Below are positions 1 to 5,826 of a DNA stretch of 9,655 bases, in pieces (the first letter of the stretch is position 1; each line of letters starts with the position of its first letter). Made by a program: the position numbers and the translations under genes. Source of the DNA: Bacilli bacterium (GTDB lineage: Bacteria > Bacillota_I > Bacilli_A > RF39 > UBA660); contig CAAENH010000096.1 in assembly GCA_900757295.1 (NCBI GenBank), positions 1 through 9,655 of the forward strand. Direction: 5' to 3'. Under the pieces are notes generated by a model, which did no database searches, was not told where the DNA came from, and saw only the letters and a list, made by a program, of their open reading frames with translations.

Positions 1-64
1 CTAATAATTTAATACTGGGATTTATTCTATTTATATGAGTGTTTAAATTCTTAACGTATTTCAT
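1..64 (-). CDS. EcfT-like transmembrane subunit of an ECF transporter, N-terminal fragment (3' end outside window)
   Basis: Only 21 codons are visible, beginning with ATG at 64-62 and running off the window edge. The ATG overlaps the TGA stop of the upstream EcfA-like gene as ATGA, so the two are translationally coupled. The visible peptide contains HINRINPSIKLL, which resembles the conserved N-terminal signature of EcfT proteins (a His-x-Leu-Asp-Pro-Arg-x-Lys-Leu pattern just before the first membrane helix). EcfT is the membrane scaffold that couples two ATPases to a substrate-binding S component for vitamin or metal uptake. The assignment rests on this short motif and on the position directly after an EcfA-like gene, the usual ecfA-ecfT order. 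Substrate cannot be inferred. Confidence 0.5.
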   Translation of the reverse strand, partial: MKYVKNLNTHINRINPSIKLL

Positions 65-720
65 AAATCCACCTCAGACACTATTCCGTTGTTAATAACA
101 TAAGACTTATCAACAGTTCTTTTATAATTACCTATATAAATAATTGTTATTTTCTGTTCATTTTTTAATTCTTCTAAATAATCATTAATTTTATCGTCAT
201 TAATAATTTTTTCTAAAATAATTACTTTAGGATTCGTAATTAAAAGGCCTGCTAAATAAAGTTTATATTTCTGAATAGAATTTAAATTTGCTACTAATTC
301 CTTTTTATAATCTAAATAACATCCAGTTTTATCTATAATATTTTCAACTAAACTATCTGCTTCATTAATTCTATAATTGTAATTATATAAACCTTCTTTA
401 AATATATTATTTACTGTTTTGTAATTAAATTTACTTTCGTAATCGTATGGTAAATACGCAATATTTTGACGGAATTGCTTTTTATTTTTTAATCTTTTCC
501 ATCTTTTTAAAATATAAGATCCTATTCTTATTTCACCAAAAGTTGGCTCTATGAAATTATAAATTAATCTACCTAAAATATATTTAGTATTATCTCCTCT
601 AACTAAATAACTTTTCCCTTCTTCAAATAACATATTAGCTCTAATAAGATAATTTTCTTGATTTGGTTGTCTATAATTTTTAATATACGATACATCATCA
701 AATTTTATATTCATAAGCAT
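61..720 (-). CDS. EcfA2-like ABC ATPase with degenerate catalytic motifs
   Basis: A 219-residue protein that follows the ECF-transporter ATPase layout from end to end but lacks its catalytic motifs. The N-terminus (IKFDDVSY) and the ThrPheGlyGluIle stretch after the P-loop are recognisable. The Walker A site reads GDNTKYIL (42-49), so the essential Gly and Lys are gone. LSGGQ is replaced by LNSIQ (146-150). The Walker B end reads IILEK (167-171), with Lys where the catalytic Glu should be. The H-loop His aligns with Asn198. The flanking LAGLLITNPKVIIL still matches the EcfA pattern of an Ala-Gly segment followed by the Walker B strand. It overlaps an EcfT-like start by ATGA, so it is probably a subunit of an ECF module. 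The frame is intact over its full length, so it looks selected, not decayed. Start is ATG 720 or, as well supported, ATG 714 (MNIKF), closer to the family start. Its own promoter may lie at 745-750. An intact partner ATPase would have to be encoded elsewhere. Confidence 0.7.
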   Translation of the reverse strand: MLMNIKFDDVSYIKNYRQPNQENYLIRANMLFEEGKSYLVRGDNTKYILGRLIYNFIEPTFGEIRIGSYILKRWKRLKNKKQFRQNIAYLPYDYESKFNYKTVNNIFKEGLYNYNYRINEADSLVENIIDKTGCYLDYKKELVANLNSIQKYKLYLAGLLITNPKVIILEKIINDDKINDYLEELKNEQKITIIYIGNYKRTVDKSYVINNGIVSEVDL

Positions 721-744
721 TTCTTTTCTACTAATTTTTTATAT

Positions 745-750
745 ATTATA
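745..750 (-). promoter_or_regulatory. candidate -10 box for the ecfA-like/ecfT unit
   Basis: The minus strand reads TATAAT at 750-745, about 25 bases upstream of the EcfA-like start and just after the exporter terminator. No good -35 is present at 16-18 bp, since that position lies in the terminator hairpin. In so AT-rich a sequence a lone TATAAT is weak evidence. Confidence 0.35.
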
Positions 751-752
751 CT

Positions 753-794
753 AAAAAAACAAAAAAAGAAAAGCATTTCTTAACTTTTCTTTTT
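753..794 (-). terminator. intrinsic terminator after the ABC exporter gene
   Basis: The stem arms AAAAAGAAAAG (763-773) and CTTTTCTTTTT (784-794) pair perfectly over 11 bp around a 10-base loop. On the minus strand the stem is followed by T-rich sequence (762-753). The 5' arm overlaps the exporter stop codon TAA (795-793). The stem is AT-rich, so it may be only moderately efficient. Confidence 0.6.
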
Positions 795-2517
795 ATTTTA
801 TAATATCAGGAGTGTATAACTCTTTATAAATTTCATTTTTTAATAATTCTTTATGTTTACCATTAGCAACAGCTTTACCTTTATCCATCAAAATAATATT
901 ATCAGAATCAATAATTGTAGATAATCTATGAGCTATAATTATAATTGTATGATCTTTTACTAAATTATCAATAGTTTTTTTAATATATTCTTGTGATTTA
1001 TTATCCAAAGCACTAGTTGCTTCATCAAACAATATTATTTTGGTATCCTTAATTAATGCTCTAGCAATAGATAATCTTTGTTTTTGGCCACCACTTAAAT
1101 TGACACCATTTTCACCAACAATTGTATCATATCCTTTTTCAAGTTCCATAATATAATTATCGATATATGCTTTTTTACATGCTTTACGTACTTCTTTTAA
1201 AGTAATATCACTTTTTACCATTCTAAAATTATCCATAATACTCATATTAAATAAGAAAGTATCTTGACGAATTATACTAATATTTTCGCGTAATGATTCC
1301 TCACTTATATCTAATAAATTAACTCCATCAATTGTAATATTACCACTAGTTGGATTAAAATATCTTAATAATAAATTAAATATTGATGTTTTTCCACTAC
1401 CACTAGATCCAACTATAGCAGTTTTACAAAAAGGTTTTATTTCAAAAGATAGATTTTTTAAAGTAGGTTTTGCATCATGATCATAAGTTAATGAAACTTT
1501 ATTAAATACAATATTACCATTTACATTATTTAATGTATTATTTCCAAAATTTTCTTTTTTATACATTTTATCATTTAATATTTCAGATATTCTTTCTAAA
1601 GAAACTGTTAACTTTTGATAATCTTTAATAAAACTAGTATAACCATTAACTGATTGATTAATGTTGTTTAAATATGAACTAACTAATACAATAATTGCTA
1701 TGCTTATAGATCCATGATAGAACAAGAAAGCTGCTGTAAATAATGTTATAAATTCAAATACGGCATAAACTCCCCATTCCATTGCATAATGTCCAATAGA
1801 CAATAATGAATTTTTATAAGACAAATCAAACACATTATCTAATCTTGTTTTAGTTAAACTATTAACATGTTTTTTTATACCTAAAGCTTTTACTTCTCTT
1901 ATACCAGATAATAATTGAGTAGTTTCTTTCATTAAATTATCATTTTCTTCTTTTACTTTCTTATTTGCATTCTTCATACGTGGAGAAAAATATTTTGCAA
2001 TTAAGAATGACATTATAGCAAAAAATAACATTTCTAAACCTAATACTACATTTATTTTAACGAAAACAATTAATATTAAAAAGGCAGCTACAAATCTACT
2101 TAATAAGGATACAAAATTGGTAAATAAACTAATTATATTATCAGTATCTCCTAATATTCTATTATTAAATTCCCCAACACTATGTTCTTCAAATGAAACA
2201 GCTGGAAAATCAATAACTTTTGAAAATAAATCAGATTGTAATTTACTTAACATGGATTTTTCTAATCTACTTTGTAGCCAATTTATCAAAGAATCAATTG
2301 CTACATCTAAGAAAAATAAACCTAATTGAAGTAGTAAAAATAGAACTGCTTCCAAGAATTTTTTTGCCATAATAAATTCAAGAACATAACCCCATATGGC
2401 TGCAAAAAATAATACTTCGAAATTAGAAAAAACGATAAGAAAGCCTAATAAAATTATGGCCTTTTTATCCTCTTTATAATATTTTTTTAGAGTTTTAAGT
2501 GCTTTTAACGCTTTCAT
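793..2517 (-). CDS. ABC-type half-exporter (fused membrane and ATPase domains)
   Basis: A 574-residue half-transporter of the exporter type, which would dimerise to export a substrate with ATP. The membrane domain (about residues 20-310) has six hydrophobic spans, near 20-42, 55-78, 130-155, 156-176, 247-268 and 269-290. The ATPase domain follows with all motifs intact: Walker A GSSGSGKT (370-377), Q-loop Gln418, LSGGQ (474-478), Walker B IILFDE (494-499), D-loop SALD and H-loop His530. The N-terminus is short and Lys-rich (KALKALKTLKK). It starts one base after the divIC stop, with its AAGGAG site inside divIC, so it is translated from the divIC transcript. Substrate is unknown: lipid, peptide and drug exporters all share this architecture. 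No partner half-transporter, peptidase domain or peptide precursor is visible nearby, so a homodimer is the simplest reading. Confidence 0.93.
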   Translation of the reverse strand: MKALKALKTLKKYYKEDKKAIILLGFLIVFSNFEVLFFAAIWGYVLEFIMAKKFLEAVLFLLLQLGLFFLDVAIDSLINWLQSRLEKSMLSKLQSDLFSKVIDFPAVSFEEHSVGEFNNRILGDTDNIISLFTNFVSLLSRFVAAFLILIVFVKINVVLGLEMLFFAIMSFLIAKYFSPRMKNANKKVKEENDNLMKETTQLLSGIREVKALGIKKHVNSLTKTRLDNVFDLSYKNSLLSIGHYAMEWGVYAVFEFITLFTAAFLFYHGSISIAIIVLVSSYLNNINQSVNGYTSFIKDYQKLTVSLERISEILNDKMYKKENFGNNTLNNVNGNIVFNKVSLTYDHDAKPTLKNLSFEIKPFCKTAIVGSSGSGKTSIFNLLLRYFNPTSGNITIDGVNLLDISEESLRENISIIRQDTFLFNMSIMDNFRMVKSDITLKEVRKACKKAYIDNYIMELEKGYDTIVGENGVNLSGGQKQRLSIARALIKDTKIILFDEATSALDNKSQEYIKKTIDNLVKDHTIIIIAHRLSTIIDSDNIILMDKGKAVANGKHKELLKNEIYKELYTPDIIK

Positions 2518-2518
2518 A

Positions 2519-2827
2519 TTATTGCTCCTTATTATTGTTTTCTGGAATACGAATAATTATTTCCCCACTTTTAGAATATAAATATTTTTCTCTGGCATAT
2601 CTTGCAACATAATCAGGATCTTGCAATTTTGCAACTTCAGATTTTAAAGAAGATTCTTCATCTAATAAATCATTATATTTTTCATTTAAAGATTGCACTT
2701 CTCTTTTATTTTTCATAATAGAAGACCAGTTGCTAAAAAAGCTTGTCCCTAACAATACTATAACAGCAATAAGAAGACAAGTTAATAATCCCATTCTACG
2801 TTTAGCTTTTCTAGAAACTTTTTTCAT
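2519..2827 (-). CDS. divIC: Septum formation initiator, DivIC/FtsB family
   Basis: A 102-residue bitopic division protein that in this family joins FtsL and DivIB/FtsQ at the septum to help activate cell-wall synthesis. It shows a basic cytoplasmic N-terminus (KKVSRKAKRR), one membrane span (about 13-31), a coiled-coil stretch (about 36-69), and the family's C-terminal signature LQDPDYVARYAREKY followed by GEIIIRIP. A GTG at 2839 would add four residues, but ATG 2827 is preferred because a GTGGG site lies about seven bases upstream. It follows yabP-yabQ, as in Bacillus, but is separated from them by a terminator and has its own extended -10 promoter. The next gene, the ABC exporter, begins one base after the stop. 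The C-terminus is short and polar. Confidence 0.9.
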   Translation of the reverse strand: MKKVSRKAKRRMGLLTCLLIAVIVLLGTSFFSNWSSIMKNKREVQSLNEKYNDLLDEESSLKSEVAKLQDPDYVARYAREKYLYSKSGEIIIRIPENNNKEQ

Positions 2828-2853
2828 ATCTATACCCACTTTTATCTTTCTAA

Positions 2854-2882
2854 ATTATAGCACTATAAAAAAATTTTATGAA
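2854..2882 (-). promoter_or_regulatory. predicted sigma-A promoter of divIC-exporter
   Basis: The minus strand has an extended -10, TGCTATAAT (2862-2854), with a -35-like TTCATA (2882-2877) 17 bp upstream that matches TTGACA at 4 of 6 positions. It sits after the yabQ terminator, with the -35 inside the hairpin. This gives the division gene expression independent of the sporulation pair upstream. Confidence 0.55.
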
Positions 2883-2900
2883 GTGCTTTTCATAAAATTT
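2866..2900 (-). terminator. intrinsic terminator after yabQ
   Basis: The arms AAATTTTATGAA (2871-2882) and TTCATAAAATTT (2889-2900) form a perfect 12-bp stem with a six-base loop. On the minus strand it continues into a run of seven T. It overlaps the last base of the yabQ stop region and closes the yabP-yabQ unit. Confidence 0.7.
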
Positions 2901-3210
2901 ACATTTTTTTTACTTTAAAAAATCTTTTTAAACTTATAAAATTAAATTTCCAAAAAATAAAATATGAAAATAAATAGCCTATAATAACTAAAATCAAAAA
3001 ATATAAATGAAAAATACCTTTATTAATCTTATACATTAATATTATAAATAACAAAACAATATTTAAAATATACAAAATATTTAAAATAAATTTAAATATT
3101 TTATCTTTATTATTAATAATTTTAAAATTAAATTTACTAGTAATAAAAAAGAAAATGCCATAAAGAAACGAAGCTAAAAGAGACCATAACTGAAGTTTAT
3201 AATTCATCAT
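2899..3210 (-). CDS. yabQ: Spore protein YabQ
   Basis: A 103-residue, strongly hydrophobic protein with about three membrane spans (about 6-25, 38-60, 65-88) and a basic C-terminal tail (SLKRFFKVKK). The Tyr-Lys-Ile-Asn-Lys-Gly turn before the last span and the position directly behind yabP and before divIC match the YabQ family. In Bacillus subtilis YabQ sits in the forespore-surrounding membrane and is needed for the spore cortex. Its ATG overlaps the yabP stop as ATGA, so the two are translationally coupled; a second ATG follows at once (3207-3205). Sequence similarity alone is weak because the protein is short and low in complexity. Gene order carries much of the call. Confidence 0.8.
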   Translation of the reverse strand: MMNYKLQLWSLLASFLYGIFFFITSKFNFKIINNKDKIFKFILNILYILNIVLLFIILMYKINKGIFHLYFLILVIIGYLFSYFIFWKFNFISLKRFFKVKKM

Positions 3211-3494
3211 TTAAACAATTTAGATAAAAAGCTATCTTCCTTTTTTTTAGAATCATCAAGATATGAAAAACTATCAATATGTCCCTTTATCGAAACATTA
3301 CCATCATGTGTATCCAGTTTTATTATTTCTAGTTCACTCCCCTTTAATAAAATCATCCCCATATTACTTTCCATTAAAAATTCTTCATTATCAAAACTAT
3401 TAATTTTTTTAATACCTGTCAACATTATTTGTTTTCTATCACTAACTGTTAATTGATGAGATATTGTTGAAATACTTTCTAACATTTTTTCCAT
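3207..3494 (-). CDS. yabP: Sporulation protein YabP
   Basis: A 95-residue soluble protein of the YabP/YqfC family. It has the core pattern RKQIMLTGIKKINSFDNEEFLMES, then GMILLKGSELEI, a beta segment ending VSIKG, and a C-terminal LSKLFK tail matching the family end. In Bacillus, YabP acts with YabQ in the mother cell during cortex formation. ATG 3494 is chosen because a strong AGGAGG site lies seven bases upstream. A TTG at 3512 would place that site inside the coding region. Its TGA stop falls exactly at the family's C-terminus and is evidence that TGA is read as stop in this genome. It is the first gene of a two-gene unit ending at the 2866-2900 terminator. Confidence 0.88.
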   Translation of the reverse strand: MEKMLESISTISHQLTVSDRKQIMLTGIKKINSFDNEEFLMESNMGMILLKGSELEIIKLDTHDGNVSIKGHIDSFSYLDDSKKKEDSFLSKLFK

Positions 3495-3532
3495 ATTCTT
3501 TCCTCCTAACAAATCATATGAAAAAACTTACT

Positions 3533-3538
3533 ATTATA
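3533..3538 (-). promoter_or_regulatory. candidate -10 box for yabP-yabQ
   Basis: The minus strand reads TATAAT at 3538-3533, just after the spoVG terminator and about 39 bases before the yabP start. That leaves room for a leader containing the AGGAGG site. In Bacillus this unit uses a mother-cell sigma factor; no convincing sigma-E pair was found here, so the sigma factor is uncertain. Confidence 0.3.
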
Positions 3539-3541
3539 TAC

Positions 3542-3566
3542 AAAAAAAATTTCCAATATGGAAATT
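3542..3566 (-). terminator. intrinsic terminator after spoVG
   Basis: The arms AATTTCC (3548-3554) and GGAAATT (3560-3566) form a perfect 7-bp stem with a five-base loop. On the minus strand the stem runs directly into eight T. It overlaps the spoVG stop codon and separates spoVG from yabP. Confidence 0.75.
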
Positions 3567-3834
3567 AATTTTCTTCATTTTCTACTTTTTTATATTCATC
3601 AAAAATAGCTTTTTCAAACATTGTACGTACATCTTGATTTAGTGGATGAGCAATATCTATATATTCACCAGTAGCTGCTTTTCTACTAGGCATAGCTATA
3701 AATAATTTTTCTTCTCCTTGAATAATTCTAATATCACGTATTTTAAATGCATCATCTATAATTACTGATGCTATACCTTTCATACGAGAATTTTCTTTTT
3801 CAATTTTGTGTACGCTAACTGATGTAATTTGCAT
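3565..3834 (-). CDS. spoVG: SpoVG family RNA/DNA-binding regulator
   Basis: An 89-residue protein very close in plan to Bacillus SpoVG (about 97 residues). It begins MQITSVSVHKI and has RMKGIASVIIDDAF (18-30), KIRDIRII, GLFVAMPSR-like EKLFIAMPSRK (42-52), DIAHPLN (60-66), then a helical, acidic C-terminus. SpoVG binds nucleic acid and affects septation, cortex formation and, in other species, virulence genes. A strong AGAAGGAG site precedes the ATG. It is flanked by its own promoter-like element (3875-3883) and a terminator, so it is probably monocistronic. Finding it directly between veg and yabP is unlike Bacillus, where other genes intervene. No truncation beyond a slightly short C-terminus. 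Confidence 0.96.
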   Translation of the reverse strand: MQITSVSVHKIEKENSRMKGIASVIIDDAFKIRDIRIIQGEEKLFIAMPSRKAATGEYIDIAHPLNQDVRTMFEKAIFDEYKKVENEEN

Positions 3835-3874
3835 AACAACTCTCCTTCTAAAGTAATACTTTACTTAATATAAG

Positions 3875-3883
3875 TTTATAGCA
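3875..3883 (-). promoter_or_regulatory. extended -10 promoter element for spoVG
   Basis: The minus strand reads TGCTATAAA (3883-3875), an extended -10 one base off consensus, about 41 bases before the spoVG start. A TTGATT lies upstream at 3901-3896 with a short 15-bp gap. No sigma-H pattern, the sigma factor used by Bacillus spoVG, was seen. An AAAGTA-A-TACTTT palindrome (3850-3862) lies between this element and the start. Confidence 0.4.
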
Positions 3884-3925
3884 AGAAGATAACAAAATCA
3901 ATAGAAAATTGTTAAAATTTGTCAA

Positions 3926-4138
3926 TTAAATATATTCTACTGTTATGTCTTTTATAATAATATCAACATACGAAAAACTTTTATTATCTCCTTCAACATT
4001 TACAGTGAATACATTTGGATATACCCCTGAAATATAACCAATATATTTATTTACTTTATTTCTCATTCCATACTCAGTAATACATACAGCTTGATTTAAA
4101 TTTTCTGATATTTCTTTTTTTACAATTTCTACAGTCAA
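3926..4138 (-). CDS. veg: Veg family protein
   Basis: A 70-residue protein aligning with the Veg family: IVKKEISENLNQAVCI at the start matches the family's opening helix and first strand, GYISGVYPNVFTV matches its Tyr-Pro-x-Val-Phe core, and FSYVDIIIKDITVEY matches the Ser-Tyr-x-Asp-Ile strand near the end. In Bacillus subtilis Veg is abundant and promotes biofilm gene expression; its biochemistry is not well defined. The start is TTG 4138, supported by a strong AGGGGG site five bases upstream and by N-terminal alignment. It begins nine bases after yabG, so it is likely cotranscribed with it. The protein is shorter than Bacillus Veg (about 86 residues), lacking the C-terminal tail. Confidence 0.85.
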   Translation of the reverse strand: MTVEIVKKEISENLNQAVCITEYGMRNKVNKYIGYISGVYPNVFTVNVEGDNKSFSYVDIIIKDITVEYI

Positions 4139-4147
4139 AATATCCCC

Positions 4148-4924
4148 CTATCTGGGATAACCAACATACATTAAACCATTACATTTAATACCACCCATAC
4201 CGTCTTTGCCATATTTAGTTTTTTCCAATAAAGATACTAAATCTACTTCTTCATTTCTTTCAGTTAAAGCAAGCGATACTGCAATAATTGCTGGATCTAG
4301 TGCATGAATATTAATTCGTTTAGGACTAGATGCGTAATTTGCTCCAGCTTTTATTAATTCTTCATAATTACTTTGACAAGCTCCTGCTATAATAACTAAC
4401 TTTTCATGACTTTTTTCATATCTACGTGCTTCATTAACTGCATTAATAAAATTTATCGTGTTTTTATAATTATGAATGTCAGTAATATCCCCTTTTTTTC
4501 TATAATATGCATCATGTCCACTAATTATAACTATATCAGGATTATATTCAATTAATAATGGTCTAATATTTTTTGCCATATCTTCTTCTTTTAAATATTT
4601 GCCAATAGCTAAAATGCCTGCTTCTTTATAAAAATTCAAACATCTCTTCAAATACATCTCATCACCATCAATATGTAATATTTTAGGAGGAAGATAAAAA
4701 AAGTCAGAACGATCCATCAAAAAATCTTCTTTAAATTTTTTAACAAAATCATCATTTTCTTTAGGTTTATTAACTTTTACTAAGTCTTCTTTATTACTAT
4801 CAGCATATAAACGAACATCTACCCCTTTTAGAAAATAAGTATCACTAGAAATATTTAAAACAATAAAAACTGTATCATTGTCATAACTTTTTCTAGTAAC
4901 ATAATCTCCCTTTTTAATTTTCAT
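4148..4924 (-). CDS. yabG: Sporulation-specific cysteine protease YabG
   Basis: A 258-residue protease of the YabG family, which in spore formers trims coat and germination proteins late in sporulation. An N-terminal beta region (KGDYVTRKSY) is followed by PPKILHIDGDEMYLKRCLNFYK (80-100), then IVIISGHDAYY (131-141) and IIAGACQSNYEELIKAGANYASSPKRINIHALDPA (178-212). His137 in SGHDA and Cys183 in GACQS are the likely catalytic pair. Their 46-residue spacing equals that of the residues I recall for the Bacillus enzyme (His172 and Cys218). The ATG follows a GGTGA site that lies inside a hairpin (4931-4952). It sits after rsmA and before veg, as in Bacillus. Its presence supports real endospore capacity. 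Slightly shorter than Bacillus YabG (about 290). Confidence 0.95.
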   Translation of the reverse strand: MKIKKGDYVTRKSYDNDTVFIVLNISSDTYFLKGVDVRLYADSNKEDLVKVNKPKENDDFVKKFKEDFLMDRSDFFYLPPKILHIDGDEMYLKRCLNFYKEAGILAIGKYLKEEDMAKNIRPLLIEYNPDIVIISGHDAYYRKKGDITDIHNYKNTINFINAVNEARRYEKSHEKLVIIAGACQSNYEELIKAGANYASSPKRINIHALDPAIIAVSLALTERNEEVDLVSLLEKTKYGKDGMGGIKCNGLMYVGYPR

Positions 4925-4952
4925 AAAAAATCACCATAATATTTTATGATGA
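4925..4952 (-). promoter_or_regulatory. hairpin with T-run covering the yabG ribosome-binding site
   Basis: The arms TCACCATAA (4931-4939) and TTATGATGA (4944-4952) form a 9-bp stem (one G-U pair on the RNA) with a four-base loop. On the minus strand it ends in TTTTTT directly before the yabG ATG. The yabG GGTGA site is in the 3' arm, so the structure could end rsmA transcripts, mask the ribosome site, or both. Confidence 0.5.
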
Positions 4953-4973
4953 AATTTTAAAACTTGTTATAAA

Positions 4974-5762
4974 TTACTCATTTAAACTATTTGCTATATC
5001 AGCAAATACATTTATAGATAGATTCTCAGCTCTATTTTGTAAGTTTAAACCATAATTTTTTAACACAGTAGCTATTTTCTCTAAATCATAATTTTTTAAA
5101 TTATTCTTCAAATTTTTTCTTTTCTGTCTAAATGCATCATTAATAATATTAAAAAATAACTCTTCATTTTCAACTAATACTTTATTAGTTTTAACATCAA
5201 ATTCTACTACTGAACTATCTACATTAGGAATCGGATCAAAAGAATTTCTAGATACATCAAATAATTTATTTATTTTAAAATAATAATTTAAATATAAAGT
5301 TATACTTCCATATTCTTTACTATTTATATTAGAAGAAAATCTTTCTGCTACTTCTTTTTGCATCATAAGAATCATCGATTTAACAGGAAGTTTATCAAGT
5401 ATAATTTTTTTAATTATAGGAGTTGTAATATAATATGGTAAATTAGCAATAATATAAAGATTATTATATTTAATATTGCCAATATCTTCTTTTATATCTG
5501 CTTTCATAAAATCATTAAAAATTATTTTAGTCTTTGAATTACAAAGTTTATCCAAGTATGGTTTAGTACGCTCATCTACTTCATAACATACTAAATTCAC
5601 ATTTTTTTGAACTAATTTTTTAGTTAATGCCCCTTGTCCTGGACCTATTTCTATTACTAAATCTTCAGGTTGTAAACTAATAGTATTAACAATTTTATTT
5701 AATACGTTATCATCTTTTAAAAAATTTTGTCCTAAACTTTTTTTATGTTTAAATTTATCCAT
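4974..5762 (-). CDS. rsmA: 16S rRNA dimethyladenosine transferase RsmA (KsgA)
   Basis: A 262-residue methyltransferase that dimethylates two adjacent adenines near the 3' end of 16S rRNA, using S-adenosylmethionine, late in small-subunit assembly. Seen: SLGQNFL (9-15), SAM-binding motif IEIGPGQGALT (37-47), YEVD (60-63), the catalytic motif NLPYYI (107-112), MMQKEVAER (133-141), the FDPIPNVDSSVV loop (175-186), FRQKRKNL (211-218) and a C-terminal RAENLSI. Length is usual for the family. ATG 5762 is used because AGGTGA lies six bases upstream; a GTG at 5771 falls inside that site. In Bacillus rsmA also precedes yabG. Absence of RsmA activity is known to give kasugamycin resistance. No sign of damage. 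Confidence 0.97.
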   Translation of the reverse strand: MDKFKHKKSLGQNFLKDDNVLNKIVNTISLQPEDLVIEIGPGQGALTKKLVQKNVNLVCYEVDERTKPYLDKLCNSKTKIIFNDFMKADIKEDIGNIKYNNLYIIANLPYYITTPIIKKIILDKLPVKSMILMMQKEVAERFSSNINSKEYGSITLYLNYYFKINKLFDVSRNSFDPIPNVDSSVVEFDVKTNKVLVENEELFFNIINDAFRQKRKNLKNNLKNYDLEKIATVLKNYGLNLQNRAENLSINVFADIANSLNE

Positions 5763-5802
5763 AAAATTCACCTATTTAAATTATATACTTATTTTCCTAA
5801 TT

Positions 5803-5826
5803 AAAAAAGAAGAATTAATCTTCTTT
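5803..5826 (-). terminator. intrinsic terminator of htpG
   Basis: The arms AAAGAAGA (5806-5813) and TCTTCTTT (5819-5826) pair perfectly over 8 bp with a five-base loop. On the minus strand the stem leads into six T (5808-5803). The 5' arm contains the last htpG codons and the loop contains its stop. The stem is AT-rich, so strength is uncertain. Confidence 0.5.

Noticed and set aside
2117..2329. Plus-strand 70-codon open frame
   Set aside because: It lies antisense inside the ABC exporter, which has full domain support, and shows no recognisable protein or ribosome site.
2730..2918. Plus-strand 62-codon open frame
   Set aside because: Antisense to divIC and its control region; it crosses a terminator and a promoter and looks like a shadow.
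3513..3541. Sigma-E-like CATATGAT (3520-3513, minus) upstream of yabP
   Set aside because: Its start would fall within the AGGAGG ribosome site, and the -35 match is poor.
3850..3862. AAAGTA-A-TACTTT palindrome in the spoVG leader
   Set aside because: Six-base arms of A/T-rich sequence are expected by chance here; kept only as a note with the spoVG promoter.
3896..3925. Perfect TTGACA (3925-3920, minus strand) as a -35 box for spoVG
   Set aside because: No acceptable -10 box lies at 16-18 bp (best reading TATTGA or ATTGAT). The extended -10 at 3883-3875 is a better candidate.
5780..5785. TATAAT (5785-5780, minus) as a promoter for rsmA
   Set aside because: The predicted start would cut the AGGTGA ribosome site and no -35 is present. 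It may be chance in AT-rich sequence.
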